A stretch of 5,506 bases of DNA from Verrucomicrobiota bacterium (lineage in GTDB: Bacteria > Verrucomicrobiota > Kiritimatiellia > JAAZAB01): the NCBI GenBank assembly GCA_018896395.1, contig JAHIMN010000045.1:1-5506 (forward strand), written 5' to 3'. Numbering within the stretch: position 1 is the stretch's first letter; every line of letters starts with the position of its first letter. This document shows, one piece after another, positions 1 through 5,233 of the stretch. The position numbers and the translations under genes are program-made. The notes beneath the pieces were generated by a model. The model did not search any database and was not told the origin of the DNA. It worked only from the letters and a program-made list of their open reading frames with translations.

Positions 1-450
1 AGCGGCGGCGTGGATAGTTCGGTGGTGACGCTTCTGGGCCATCGGGCACTGGGCAAGCAGATGAAAACCTTTTTTGTGGACAATGCCCTGATGCGCGCGG
101 GCGAGCCTCAGCGCATTGTGCACCTGTTCGCCGACTTGGGCATTCCAGTGCAGAATGTGGACGCACGCCAGGAATTTCTGGCGGCCTTAAAGGGCATTAG
201 CGATCCCGAGAAAAAGCGCCAGGCCATTACCGATACCTTCTACGCCAAAGTGTTTGTGCGCCTCGTGCGCGAGACGAAGGCGCATTTCCTGATGCACGGC
301 ACAATTTTGACCGACATCGAGGAAACCGTGGCGGGGATCAAGCGCCAGCACAATATTCTCTCCCAGCTGGGCATCAAGCCGGAAGAAGCTTACGGCTACG
401 CGGTGCTCGAGCCGCTGAAAACCCTGCGCAAGACGGGGTCCGGGCCGTAG
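1..450 (+). CDS. guaA: GuaA-type ATP-pyrophosphatase (GMP synthase-like), 5' part, partial and frameshifted
   Basis: The window opens inside a gene, exactly at SGGVDSS, the P-loop of N-type ATP-pyrophosphatases. It is followed by FVDNALMR, then HGTILTDIEE and IKRQHN, which line up in order with the FVDNGLLR, QGTIYPDVIES and IKSHHN segments of GMP synthase. GMP synthase activates XMP with ATP and aminates it to GMP in the cytoplasm, the last step of guanine nucleotide synthesis. The frame reaches LEPLKTLRK and then runs into TAG at 448-450, while homology continues one frame back from about 432 (next entry), so one base seems missing near 430-432. The lid motif differs from the family: IKSHHNVGGLP is replaced by IKRQHNILSQL, so a GuaA-like paralogue with another substrate is possible. 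Any N-terminal glutaminase domain lies outside the window. Family membership is firm, exact function is not. Confidence 0.8.
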   Translation, partial: SGGVDSSVVTLLGHRALGKQMKTFFVDNALMRAGEPQRIVHLFADLGIPVQNVDARQEFLAALKGISDPEKKRQAITDTFYAKVFVRLVRETKAHFLMHGTILTDIEETVAGIKRQHNILSQLGIKPEEAYGYAVLEPLKTLRKTGSGP

Positions 451-851
451 CCGCCGAACTCGGCCTGCCGCCGGAAATCGCGCGGCGCATGCCGTTCCCC
501 GGCCCCGCCCTGGCCGCGCGGATCGTCGGCGACGTGACCGAGGAAAAATTGGATCTCGTGCGCCGCGCCACGGCGATCGTCGAGGAGGAACTGGCCGACT
601 GCGGCGCCTTCCAGTACCTGGCGGTGCTCTTGAACGATTACGCCACCGGCATCCGCAACAACAAGCGCGAGTTCGGCCAAATCATCGTCGTGCGCTGTAT
701 CGAGAGCACCGACGCCCGCACCGCCACCGTCACCCGCCTGCCCTGGGAAAAGCTGGAGCGCATCTGCCGGCGCATAACGGATATCCCCGGCGTCAACCGC
801 TGTCTCTACGACCTGACCCCAAAACCACCCGCCACGGTGGAATACGTGTGA
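432..851 (+). CDS. guaA: GuaA-type GMP synthase C-terminal (dimerisation/XMP-site) domain, 3' part after frameshift
   Basis: This is the continuation of the preceding gene in another frame. From 432 it reads DGVRAVAAELGLPPEIARR and then MPFPGPALAARIVGDV, the GuaA signature usually seen as HPFPGPGLAVRILGEV, and it ends with YDLTPKPPATVEYV, matching the YDISSKPPATIEWE tail. Joined to the first part it gives about 283 residues from the P-loop to the end, close to the roughly 290 of a normal GuaA, so nothing else seems lost. If translated alone, the first ATG is at 489, within PFPGP, which would not give a working domain. Differences from the family are the VRSVGVMGD loop, here DYATGIRNNKR, and the final glutamate, here valine. 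The break may be a real mutation or a read/assembly error; the still well-conserved tail argues for an error or a very recent mutation. Confidence 0.75.
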   Translation, partial: DGVRAVAAELGLPPEIARRMPFPGPALAARIVGDVTEEKLDLVRRATAIVEEELADCGAFQYLAVLLNDYATGIRNNKREFGQIIVVRCIESTDARTATVTRLPWEKLERICRRITDIPGVNRCLYDLTPKPPATVEYV

Positions 852-954
852 GGCGGCACGCATCATGTAGCGGCCCCACTCTGCCGGGGCAAAGACGCGG
901 CGACAAGACTTCAAGCGAAGCGTTTGCCCCCGTTACGCTACTCAGAAATAAATA

Positions 955-983
955 TTGACAAAGCGATTTGTTAGTGAATAAAT
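955..983 (+). promoter_or_regulatory. candidate sigma-70-type promoter upstream of the 1133-2103 unit
   Basis: A perfect TTGACA at 955-960 is followed after 17 bases by ATAAAT (978-983), in a locally A/T-rich stretch. The -10 match is poor in register, though AATAAAT offers overlapping alternatives. It points to the small-gene pair beginning at 1133, leaving a leader of about 140 bases that carries the repeat and hairpin described separately. Read from sequence only. Confidence 0.35.
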
Positions 984-1003
984 AGAAGAGAAGGCCAAAG
1001 TGG

Positions 1004-1064
1004 CAAAGGCACAGAAGCACAAAGTGATAAGAACATTTAAAATCCCTCTGGCTTTGTGCCTTTG
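1004..1064. repeat. inverted repeat built from a CTTTGTGCCTTTG-like word
   Basis: CAAAGGCACA at 1004-1013 is the exact reverse complement of TGTGCCTTTG at 1055-1064. A second word, GCACAAAG at 1017-1024, is complementary to CTTTGTGC at 1052-1059, so the right arm can pair with either of two left arms. The flank at 994-1003 (CAAAGTGGCA) is a further degenerate copy. The centre is A/T-rich. There is no U-tract, so a simple terminator is unlikely; it looks like an intergenic repeat family. Confidence 0.5.
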
Positions 1065-1079
1065 TTTAGCCGCCATACT

Positions 1080-1102
1080 CCGCCGTGACGAGACGACGGC
1101 GG
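1080..1102. repeat. 7-bp hairpin just before the 1133 gene
   Basis: CCGCCGT at 1080-1086 pairs perfectly with ACGGCGG at 1096-1102 around a 9-base loop, GACGAGACG. It sits 18 bases before the ribosome binding site of the gene at 1133. No T-run follows, so it is not a standard terminator. It could be a leader structure or part of an intergenic repeat; function unknown. Confidence 0.35.
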
Positions 1103-1132
1103 GTGCCAGCTTTAACATGCAAGGGGGATCAT

Positions 1133-1348
1133 ATGCCGATGTTATTGATAATCAAGTTAAAGAAAATTATCTATAACGGAGAAAATATCGGCAATGATTT
1201 GAGTTTTCAGTTTGACGTAAAAGGTCAAGCTACGCAGGTAAAAACCAGAATTTCTTCCGGACAGCATAAGTCGTTTAACAAAGCTCTTTTTCAGGGAACT
1301 TTCCCGGAAGGTTCCACCAGTCTGCCAATCAGGGTAACACCCCAATAG
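1133..1348 (+). CDS. small beta-rich protein, unrecognised (71 aa; possibly N-terminal part of a C2-like beta-sandwich)
   Basis: I chose ATG 1133 because AAGGGGG (1121-1127) lies five bases before it; the longer reading from 1085 begins in the hairpin region with an Arg-rich stretch lacking such a site. The 71-residue product starts MPMLLIIKLKKIIYNGE and alternates hydrophobic and polar residues in short strands (LSFQFDVKG, TQVKTRIS, STSLPIRVT), with a GQHKSFNKALFQGTF segment between. No signal peptide, membrane helix or cysteine is seen. The pattern is that of an all-beta domain. It recalls, from memory only, N-termini of C2-like sandwich proteins that continue with more strands, so this copy may be truncated at LPIRVTPQ. 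Its stop TAG overlaps the GGGGA ribosome binding site of the next gene, 11 bases upstream of that start, so the two are probably co-translated. It is A/T-richer than the flanking genes. Confidence 0.6.
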   Translation: MPMLLIIKLKKIIYNGENIGNDLSFQFDVKGQATQVKTRISSGQHKSFNKALFQGTFPEGSTSLPIRVTPQ

Positions 1349-1359
1349 GGGAAATTAGC

Positions 1360-2103
1360 ATGAGAAAGAAAATATTTCTTAGGCCTTGGATTGTTGGTCT
1401 ATATTGGGTGCTGTTTCTTACGCCCGGTCTTGTGGCAATAGGAAAAGAGTTTTCGGAAGAAGAAATGCTATCAGTGTTGCCAGCAGGCAGCGTGATTGCC
1501 AGCATCCGTCCGCGGCTTCACGAAGATGGCGGAAAAACAGCAAGGAAGAGGGCCATTATGCAAGTTCGGTTAAGTAACCAGGAGGACATAGAGACTATTG
1601 TTGGATATTATACCGAGCCGGACCGAGAGGGGAAAGAGCAAACAGCGACATATTACAGCCGAGTCCATGTTGCTTTGCTGGCGCGAAAGAATAACGCAAT
1701 TAAAGTTCTTTGGGACTCCGGAGGATGGGGGTTCGATTTTGGAATGAGGCGCACAGAAGACACATACACCGATACTCAGCTGTCGCTTTTTTTGGGCCTC
1801 CGAGATCTCAACGACAATGGGAGAGATGAACTCGTCTTTTGCAGGACATCATTCGGGGCCGAAGGCTCTCAGTTTGAAATCTGGCAATACGATTCACAAA
1901 AAGAAAAGATGATACAAATATGCGAGACCGCCGGTTCAATTGAAATAGTTGAAAGTCCGAGCAACAAATGGCCGGTAATCAGGGCGACGTCTTTTCATGC
2001 AAGCACTATACGCACTATGTTGTTTGAGTACGATTCGGATCTCCGATGCTACAAGGCGAGTAAAGCCGAACTGGACCGGCAGACCATGGAGTTGGAAAAA
2101 TGA
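1360..2103 (+). CDS. secreted protein of unknown function with a calcium-loop-like motif (247 aa)
   Basis: The N-terminus has a basic start (MRKK) and a hydrophobic core at about residues 11-26 (IVGLYWVLFLTPGLVA) with a likely cleavage after LVA, so the protein should be exported. The rest is soluble and mixed alpha/beta. LRDLNDNGRDELVF at 147-160 has the D-x-N-D-x-G-x-x-E spacing found in FG-GAP/VCBS and EF-hand-like calcium loops, and it is followed by an FEIWQYD strand as in beta-propeller blades; only one such motif is clear. Two cysteines (161, 188) and a third (230) are present in the mature part. The start is supported by AGGGGAA six bases upstream. It follows the 71-residue gene by 11 bases and is probably its operon partner. 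I do not recognise the family; a surface or periplasmic binding role is only a guess. Confidence 0.75.
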   Translation: MRKKIFLRPWIVGLYWVLFLTPGLVAIGKEFSEEEMLSVLPAGSVIASIRPRLHEDGGKTARKRAIMQVRLSNQEDIETIVGYYTEPDREGKEQTATYYSRVHVALLARKNNAIKVLWDSGGWGFDFGMRRTEDTYTDTQLSLFLGLRDLNDNGRDELVFCRTSFGAEGSQFEIWQYDSQKEKMIQICETAGSIEIVESPSNKWPVIRATSFHASTIRTMLFEYDSDLRCYKASKAELDRQTMELEK

Positions 2104-2152
2104 TTGTCCGTTGCGACCTGAGCGGAAGGGGGTCACTCGCGATATAAGCGTC

Positions 2153-2182
2153 TTGTCGCAAAAGTCTGGGAAGCAATATTAT
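2153..2182 (+). promoter_or_regulatory. candidate promoter of the MNT-HEPN pair
   Basis: TTGTCG (2153-2158) and TATTAT (2177-2182) are separated by 18 bases, with four and five matches to the consensus boxes. Transcription would begin near 2190, about 36 bases before the MNT start. The 8-base palindrome TGATATCA at 2205-2212 lies in that short leader and could be an operator, as toxin-antitoxin operons usually repress themselves. The leader has only a weak ribosome binding site (GAAG). No other feature is seen between 2104 and 2225. Confidence 0.35.
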
Positions 2183-2225
2183 GACCTGTAAACAAACGCA
2201 GTTTTGATATCATCGGCGAAGATTT

Positions 2226-2543
2226 ATGAGCCCTGATCAGTATATGTTAAAAAGGATTGTCCGGCGTATTGTCGCAACGGCGCATCCCCGTAAAATTATC
2301 CTTTTCGGTTCCGCCACTCGGGGAACCTTCTCAAAGGACAGCGATTTGGATTTCCTCGTGGTTGTGCCGGATGGAACCAATCGCAATCGTGTCGCGCGCG
2401 CCATCTATCGAAACATGATTGGATTGCTTCAGCCGGTGGATATCGTGGTAGCCACGGAAAACGATCTCCGGAAACACGCGGATAATTTCAGCCTGATATA
2501 TTATCCCGCCTTAAGAGAAGGACGGGAATTGTATGCCGCATAA
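2226..2543 (+). CDS. minimal nucleotidyltransferase (MNT), MntA-like antitoxin of a HEPN-MNT pair (105 aa)
   Basis: This is a minimal DNA polymerase beta-type nucleotidyltransferase. The nucleotide-binding signature is intact: LFGSATRG at 26-33, then SDLD at 39-42 supplying the first two metal-binding aspartates (40 and 42), and PVDIVV at 70-75 supplying the third (D72). In characterised HEPN-MNT systems the MNT protein neutralises its HEPN partner by adding AMP groups to it; that role is family knowledge, not shown here. The length is usual for the family. Its last 11 bases overlap the HEPN gene, giving tight translational coupling. ATG 2226 has a weak ribosome binding site; a second in-frame ATG at 2244 would still keep the whole fold, so the start is not certain. 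Confidence 0.88.
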   Translation: MSPDQYMLKRIVRRIVATAHPRKIILFGSATRGTFSKDSDLDFLVVVPDGTNRNRVARAIYRNMIGLLQPVDIVVATENDLRKHADNFSLIYYPALREGRELYAA

Positions 2544-2958
2544 AGCCCACGGTTGCGGAAGCCCGGATGACTGGTTGCGCCATGCGCAAAGTGACTTGGC
2601 GCTGGCGCGGGCCGGTCGCGCGCAGGGGGTGTTGCTGGGGGATTTGTGCTTTCACCTTCAGCAGTGCGTGGAAAAGTGCCTGAAAGCCGTATTGGTGCAG
2701 TGTCATGTTTCGTTTCCTTACACTCACAATATTGCCGTTTTAATAACATTGTTGCGAAAATCGAAGTCAAAGTGGCCCAAAAAGTTAGATCGGTGTGCAG
2801 AGTTGACAGACTATGCGGTCAGAACGCGCTATCCCGGTGAGACAAATCCTATTACGGTGGTGGAATATCAACAAGCGCTGACCATTGCCGGGAAGGTTTT
2901 AGCATGGGCAACTACAGCCATTTATGCGAATGCCAGGAGTAACACTGACTTGAAGTAA
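2533..2958 (+). CDS. HEPN domain protein, putative toxin partner of the MNT gene (141 aa)
   Basis: The sequence has the HEPN layout: W14 and a first helix with DLALARAG, a core helix with CFHLQQCVEKCLKAVL at 39-54, FPYTHNIAVL at 61-70 and YAVRTRYPGE at 94-103, then a final helix rich in alanine. These match the HEPN family often coded beside MNT genes, in which HEPN helices dimerise and in toxic members cut RNA. The catalytic R-x4-6-H motif is absent: no arginine is followed by histidine at that spacing. It may be a non-nuclease HEPN, or use other residues such as H65. AAGGA at 2518-2522 serves as ribosome binding site, and the start overlaps the MNT end by 11 bases. Its stop codon directly abuts the ParE-like remnant on the other strand. 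Confidence 0.85.
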   Translation: MPHKAHGCGSPDDWLRHAQSDLALARAGRAQGVLLGDLCFHLQQCVEKCLKAVLVQCHVSFPYTHNIAVLITLLRKSKSKWPKKLDRCAELTDYAVRTRYPGETNPITVVEYQQALTIAGKVLAWATTAIYANARSNTDLK

Positions 2959-3015
2959 ATAAATATCAACCATATCCCGTTTGGCTTCGGCGGTGATATA
3001 AACGGCGAATTGCAT
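2959..3015 (-). pseudogene. ParE-like toxin, N-terminal remnant (19 codons)
   Basis: On the minus strand an ATG at 3015-3013, preceded by a strong GCGGGGGG ribosome binding site, reads MQFAVYITAEAKRDMVDIY. This has the form of a ParE/RelE-superfamily toxin start: a first beta strand, then a helix with A-x-R-D-x-x-D-I-Y. A complete ParE is about 95-105 residues; here the resemblance stops after DIY, at 2959, the base after the HEPN stop codon, although the frame stays open antisense to HEPN down to 2899. The start overlaps the stop of the upstream frame as TAATG, the usual coupling of antitoxin and toxin genes. It is too short to be functional. The assignment rests on one short motif plus operon layout. 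Confidence 0.55.
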
Positions 3016-3098
3016 TATCCCCCCGCTCCACATACTTTTCGGCGAACATCAGCAAACACCTGCTTGAGCGGCTTGAAACGTTTTTTGCGAATATCTTC
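3015..3098 (-). pseudogene. ParD-like antitoxin, C-terminal remnant (27 codons)
   Basis: Directly after the TAG of the isomerase gene and in the same frame, the minus strand reads EDIRKKRFKPLKQVFADV then RRKVCGAGG and TAA at 3017-3015. The basic, amphipathic character with a K-P-L-x-x-V-x-A-D-x-R-R-K pattern resembles the C-terminal tails of ParD-type antitoxins that wrap around ParE. The stop overlaps the ATG of the ParE-like remnant as TAATG. The DNA-binding N-terminal half is missing. No ribosome binding site or start exists for this piece, so it should not be translated unless the isomerase stop is read through. Assignment is by composition and gene order and is weaker than that of the toxin fragment. 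Confidence 0.42.
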
Positions 3099-3977
3099 CT
3101 ACCCTTGCGCCACAATCTGTTTCAGCTTGGCAACCGTATCGCGCGCTAAGACCATATCCGGCAGAACCAGGTCCGGCAGGCGGCTGAATGGAACCATTTC
3201 GGCCGTGATGGGGCCCTTGTATTTGATCTTGGCCAGCGCGGCCATCACGGCTTTCCAGTTGACGTCGCCCTTGAGCAGATCGTCGCCAAACCCGTGGATC
3301 CCGCCGCCGCAATCCTGACGCGCAAAGTTTTTAAAATGCACGGCGGCAATACGCCGCCCCAGGATTTCAATCCAGTGTTCCGGATAGCCGTTAATCAGGC
3401 AGTTGCCGACATCCAGGTACACGCCCACGCGCCGGCTCTTGAACTGATCCACGAACAGCTTCATGGCCATGGGATCGGCCAGGAACCAGTTCCACACATT
3501 TTCCAGGGCCATGGTTACCTTCTGCTTTTCAGCCTCCTTGAGACAAATACGGAGTGAGGCCGTCGCATTTTTCCAGACGGCCGCGTACGGCACAACCGGC
3601 TTGGAGGGATCCCAGGGCACCGCCACCGCGCCGGGCACGACCAGGACGACCTTGGCGCCAACCCGGGCGGCCACACGCAGATATTCTTTGGTGAACGCGA
3701 TAGCCTCGCAGCGTTCCGCGGCATCCGGCGACGAGAGTGGATGATCCCAGTAATACCCCGTCGCCAGTGTTTCAATCCGCAGATTCAGGTGGGCGGCCTT
3801 GGCGCGGATGGCACGGCATTGCGCTTCGGTAATGCCGCGTGCAAACTCGCCCGCCCCGAAGGTCAACTCGATGCCGCCAAGGCCCATGGCCGAGGCTTCT
3901 GCCAGCGCCTGTGCCACGGGCTTCTTGCCCTCGAATCCGCCAAGGGTCCAATAATTCATCTGCCGAATGTTGTTCAT
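3099..3977 (-). CDS. sugar phosphate isomerase/epimerase, xylose isomerase-like TIM barrel (292 aa)
   Basis: This is a cytoplasmic TIM-barrel enzyme of the AP endonuclease 2/xylose isomerase-like family, whose members isomerise or epimerise sugars, ketoses or inosose derivatives using one divalent metal. Strands and motifs follow in order: GLGGIELTF (32-40), LRIETLATG (66-74), AKVVLVVPGA (108-117), VTMALENVWNWF (154-165), VGVYLDVGN (184-192), IAAVHFKNF (210-218), ITAEMVPF (257-264). The expected metal ligands are present as E159, D189, H214 and E260, so it should be active. Length is normal. An AAAGGA site lies seven bases before the ATG. It lies downstream of the Gfo/Idh/MocA gene on the same strand, a frequent partnership in catabolism of sugars and inositols. 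The substrate cannot be told. Its tail, AKLKQIVAQG, ends at a TAG that adjoins the ParD-like remnant. Confidence 0.88.
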   Translation of the reverse strand: MNNIRQMNYWTLGGFEGKKPVAQALAEASAMGLGGIELTFGAGEFARGITEAQCRAIRAKAAHLNLRIETLATGYYWDHPLSSPDAAERCEAIAFTKEYLRVAARVGAKVVLVVPGAVAVPWDPSKPVVPYAAVWKNATASLRICLKEAEKQKVTMALENVWNWFLADPMAMKLFVDQFKSRRVGVYLDVGNCLINGYPEHWIEILGRRIAAVHFKNFARQDCGGGIHGFGDDLLKGDVNWKAVMAALAKIKYKGPITAEMVPFSRLPDLVLPDMVLARDTVAKLKQIVAQG

Positions 3978-4034
3978 GGATCATTCCTTTCTTAAAGAAA
4001 CGTTAACCAAAGCTAATAGATCAGGTTAAGGCAT

Positions 4035-4157
4035 GGTTCACGGTTCAACGGTTCACGGTTAATGGCGCGCGTCGCGCCATTGACTGCATAGGAGAAGCAC
4101 TCTTATTTGGGCGGAGCTTGGCAACCTTTGAACCATTGAACCGTGAACCGTTGAACC
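4035..4157. repeat. long inverted repeat of GGTTCAACGGTTCACGG-type units in the intergenic spacer
   Basis: The left arm at 4042-4065 and the right arm at 4133-4157 are reverse complements over 24 of 25 positions, differing by one missing base in the left arm. The arms are themselves made of a short unit, CGGTTCA or ACGGTTCA, repeated with a period of 7-8 bases; the array begins at about 4035 and the right side extends inward with TTGAACC and AACCTTTG. The central part (4082-4132) shows no coding signal. Since both flanking genes are on the minus strand, the transcript could fold into a very long stem here and affect termination or stability of the downstream part. Equally, it may be a small non-autonomous mobile repeat; no target duplication is obvious. 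Confidence 0.7.
4061..4081. repeat. 9-bp perfect GC-rich hairpin inside the left repeat arm
   Basis: AATGGCGCG (4061-4069) pairs perfectly with CGCGCCATT (4073-4081) around a three-base loop, CGT. On the minus-strand transcript it lies after the dehydrogenase gene and before the isomerase gene. It has no clear U-run after it, so a classical terminator is doubtful. The AATGG half is also part of the long inverted repeat, so the two folds compete for the same bases. Confidence 0.55.
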
Positions 4158-4163
4158 CTGCCC

Positions 4164-5180
4164 TCATTTGAATCGCACGATCTTCCCCGAGCGGGCCGAC
4201 TTGACTTCCGCCTCGATGAGTTGAACGCTCCGCAGGGCCGATTCCGGCGGCACCACCGGCGACGCGCAGTTCCGGCGGATGCAGTCCAAGAAATGCTTCA
4301 GCTCATGGAAATAGCCGTCGCCCTCCGCAACCGCCACCGGCTTGGCCTGGCCTTTGGCCGGGCAGAGTTGAAGTCCCTGGGCATCGAAAATCAGGGTCGC
4401 CTTTTCCAAGGCGATCCGGAACGTCATGGAGAACGGGAAGCCGGCGTTATATTCCCAAGCGCCTTCGGCCTGGATCAGCGTGCCCGGCGCATAGTTATAA
4501 AAGGTTGTGATGTGATCCAGACCGCCATTTTTATTTTTTACGGCGCGGCTCAGGACCGAACGCGGCTGGCCAAGCATATAGAGCACAAAATCCGCATCGT
4601 GGATGTGCAGATCAAGGGCACAGGCGCCGCTCTTGCGCGGATCCTCCAGAAAGCGCTGCCAGCTCCAGGTAGGCCGCGGGCTCACGCGGGTAAAAACGGC
4701 ACTGACTACTTTGCCTAATTTTTTGCTCCGCACCAGCTCGCGGGCTTTGGCATAAGCCGGCCAGAACCGGATGCACTGGGCAATAAACAGTTTGCGCCGG
4801 GCCGCGCGGGCGGCCGCGATCATGGCGACGGCCTCGGCTGATTTCAAGGCCATCGGTTTTTCACAGATAACGTGATGGCCGGACTTCAGCGCGCGGATGG
4901 CCCAGCGGGCATGGAGATAAGTCGGTAGCGTGATATCCACGATATCCACCGCCGGGTCTTTCAGCAGGTCGGCGGCGTTTTCATAAACATGAATGCCGCG
5001 CAAGTTCTGGCGTCCGCCCGCGGCGCCGATGTTACCGACAATGCCCGACCAATCCCCGGAGCGCTTGCGGACATCCACGTCGGCAATGGCCGTCACCTTG
5101 GCGCCCTTTATTTTGGCGTAGGTATTGAAATGCATTTTGCCCATGAACCCCAACCCGATGATCCCAATGTTCAAACTCAT
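4164..5180 (-). CDS. Gfo/Idh/MocA family NAD(P)-dependent oxidoreductase (338 aa)
   Basis: The N-terminus carries a Rossmann fold with IGIIGLGFMGKMH (residues 5-17; GxGxxG at 9-14), followed by VTAIADVDVRK, DIVDITLPTYLH (79-90) and the family signature HHVICEKPMALK (102-113), with the catalytic lysine K108. The C-terminal sheet domain starts near 125; GACALDLHIHDADFVLYM gives the conserved D190-x3-H194 pair of inositol dehydrogenase-like enzymes. Such enzymes oxidise or reduce sugars, inositols or amino-sugar derivatives in the cytoplasm. The length is typical. Start ATG 5180 is firm: an AAGGAG site lies seven bases before it. It is the first gene of a minus-strand pair with the sugar isomerase 186 bases downstream, and it has its own promoter candidate at 5303-5275. 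A segment at 40-60 (SGDWSGIVGNIGAAGGRQN) is longer and glycine-rich compared with the usual loop. No secretion signal is seen. Confidence 0.9.
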   Translation of the reverse strand: MSLNIGIIGLGFMGKMHFNTYAKIKGAKVTAIADVDVRKRSGDWSGIVGNIGAAGGRQNLRGIHVYENAADLLKDPAVDIVDITLPTYLHARWAIRALKSGHHVICEKPMALKSAEAVAMIAAARAARRKLFIAQCIRFWPAYAKARELVRSKKLGKVVSAVFTRVSPRPTWSWQRFLEDPRKSGACALDLHIHDADFVLYMLGQPRSVLSRAVKNKNGGLDHITTFYNYAPGTLIQAEGAWEYNAGFPFSMTFRIALEKATLIFDAQGLQLCPAKGQAKPVAVAEGDGYFHELKHFLDCIRRNCASPVVPPESALRSVQLIEAEVKSARSGKIVRFK

Positions 5181-5233
5181 GACATAACTCCTTCCGGTTT
5201 TAGATAACGCCGTTAAACCGCACTCTGCCTCTG

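Noticed and set aside
873..890. GCCCC/GGGGC hairpin after the GuaA-like gene as a terminator
   Set aside because: Only five base pairs, an eight-base loop and no T-run afterwards.
396..914. 172-codon open frame on the minus strand opposite the GuaA-like gene
   Set aside because: It is a shadow of GC-rich coding sequence: composition is Gly/Ala/Arg-rich without motifs, while the + strand has clear GuaA homology throughout.
1085..1132. Extended start for the 71-residue gene at 1085
   Set aside because: The added residues (MTRRRRVPALTCKGDH) come from the hairpin region, and the strong AAGGGGG site serves ATG 1133.
1333..1380. Possible frameshift fusion of the 71-residue gene with the secreted protein
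   Set aside because: The downstream gene has its own ribosome binding site and a proper signal peptide at its N-terminus, so two separate genes fit better.
2104..2225. Rest of the ParE-like toxin or another gene fragment upstream of MNT
   Set aside because: I read both strands in all frames and saw no ParE-like middle or end; only a promoter candidate and a short palindrome are supported.
2977..3005. CCGTTT/AAACGG stem after HEPN as a terminator
   Set aside because: The stem is only six pairs with a 17-base loop and no T-run, and the bases are better explained as part of the ParE-like remnant.
3010..3744. Several + strand open frames opposite the isomerase gene
   Set aside because: They lie antisense to a TIM-barrel gene whose metal ligands are all present; their translations look random.
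4221..4718. 165-codon open frame on the + strand
   Set aside because: It is antisense to the Gfo/Idh/MocA gene, Arg/His-rich, with no domain pattern or good ribosome binding site.
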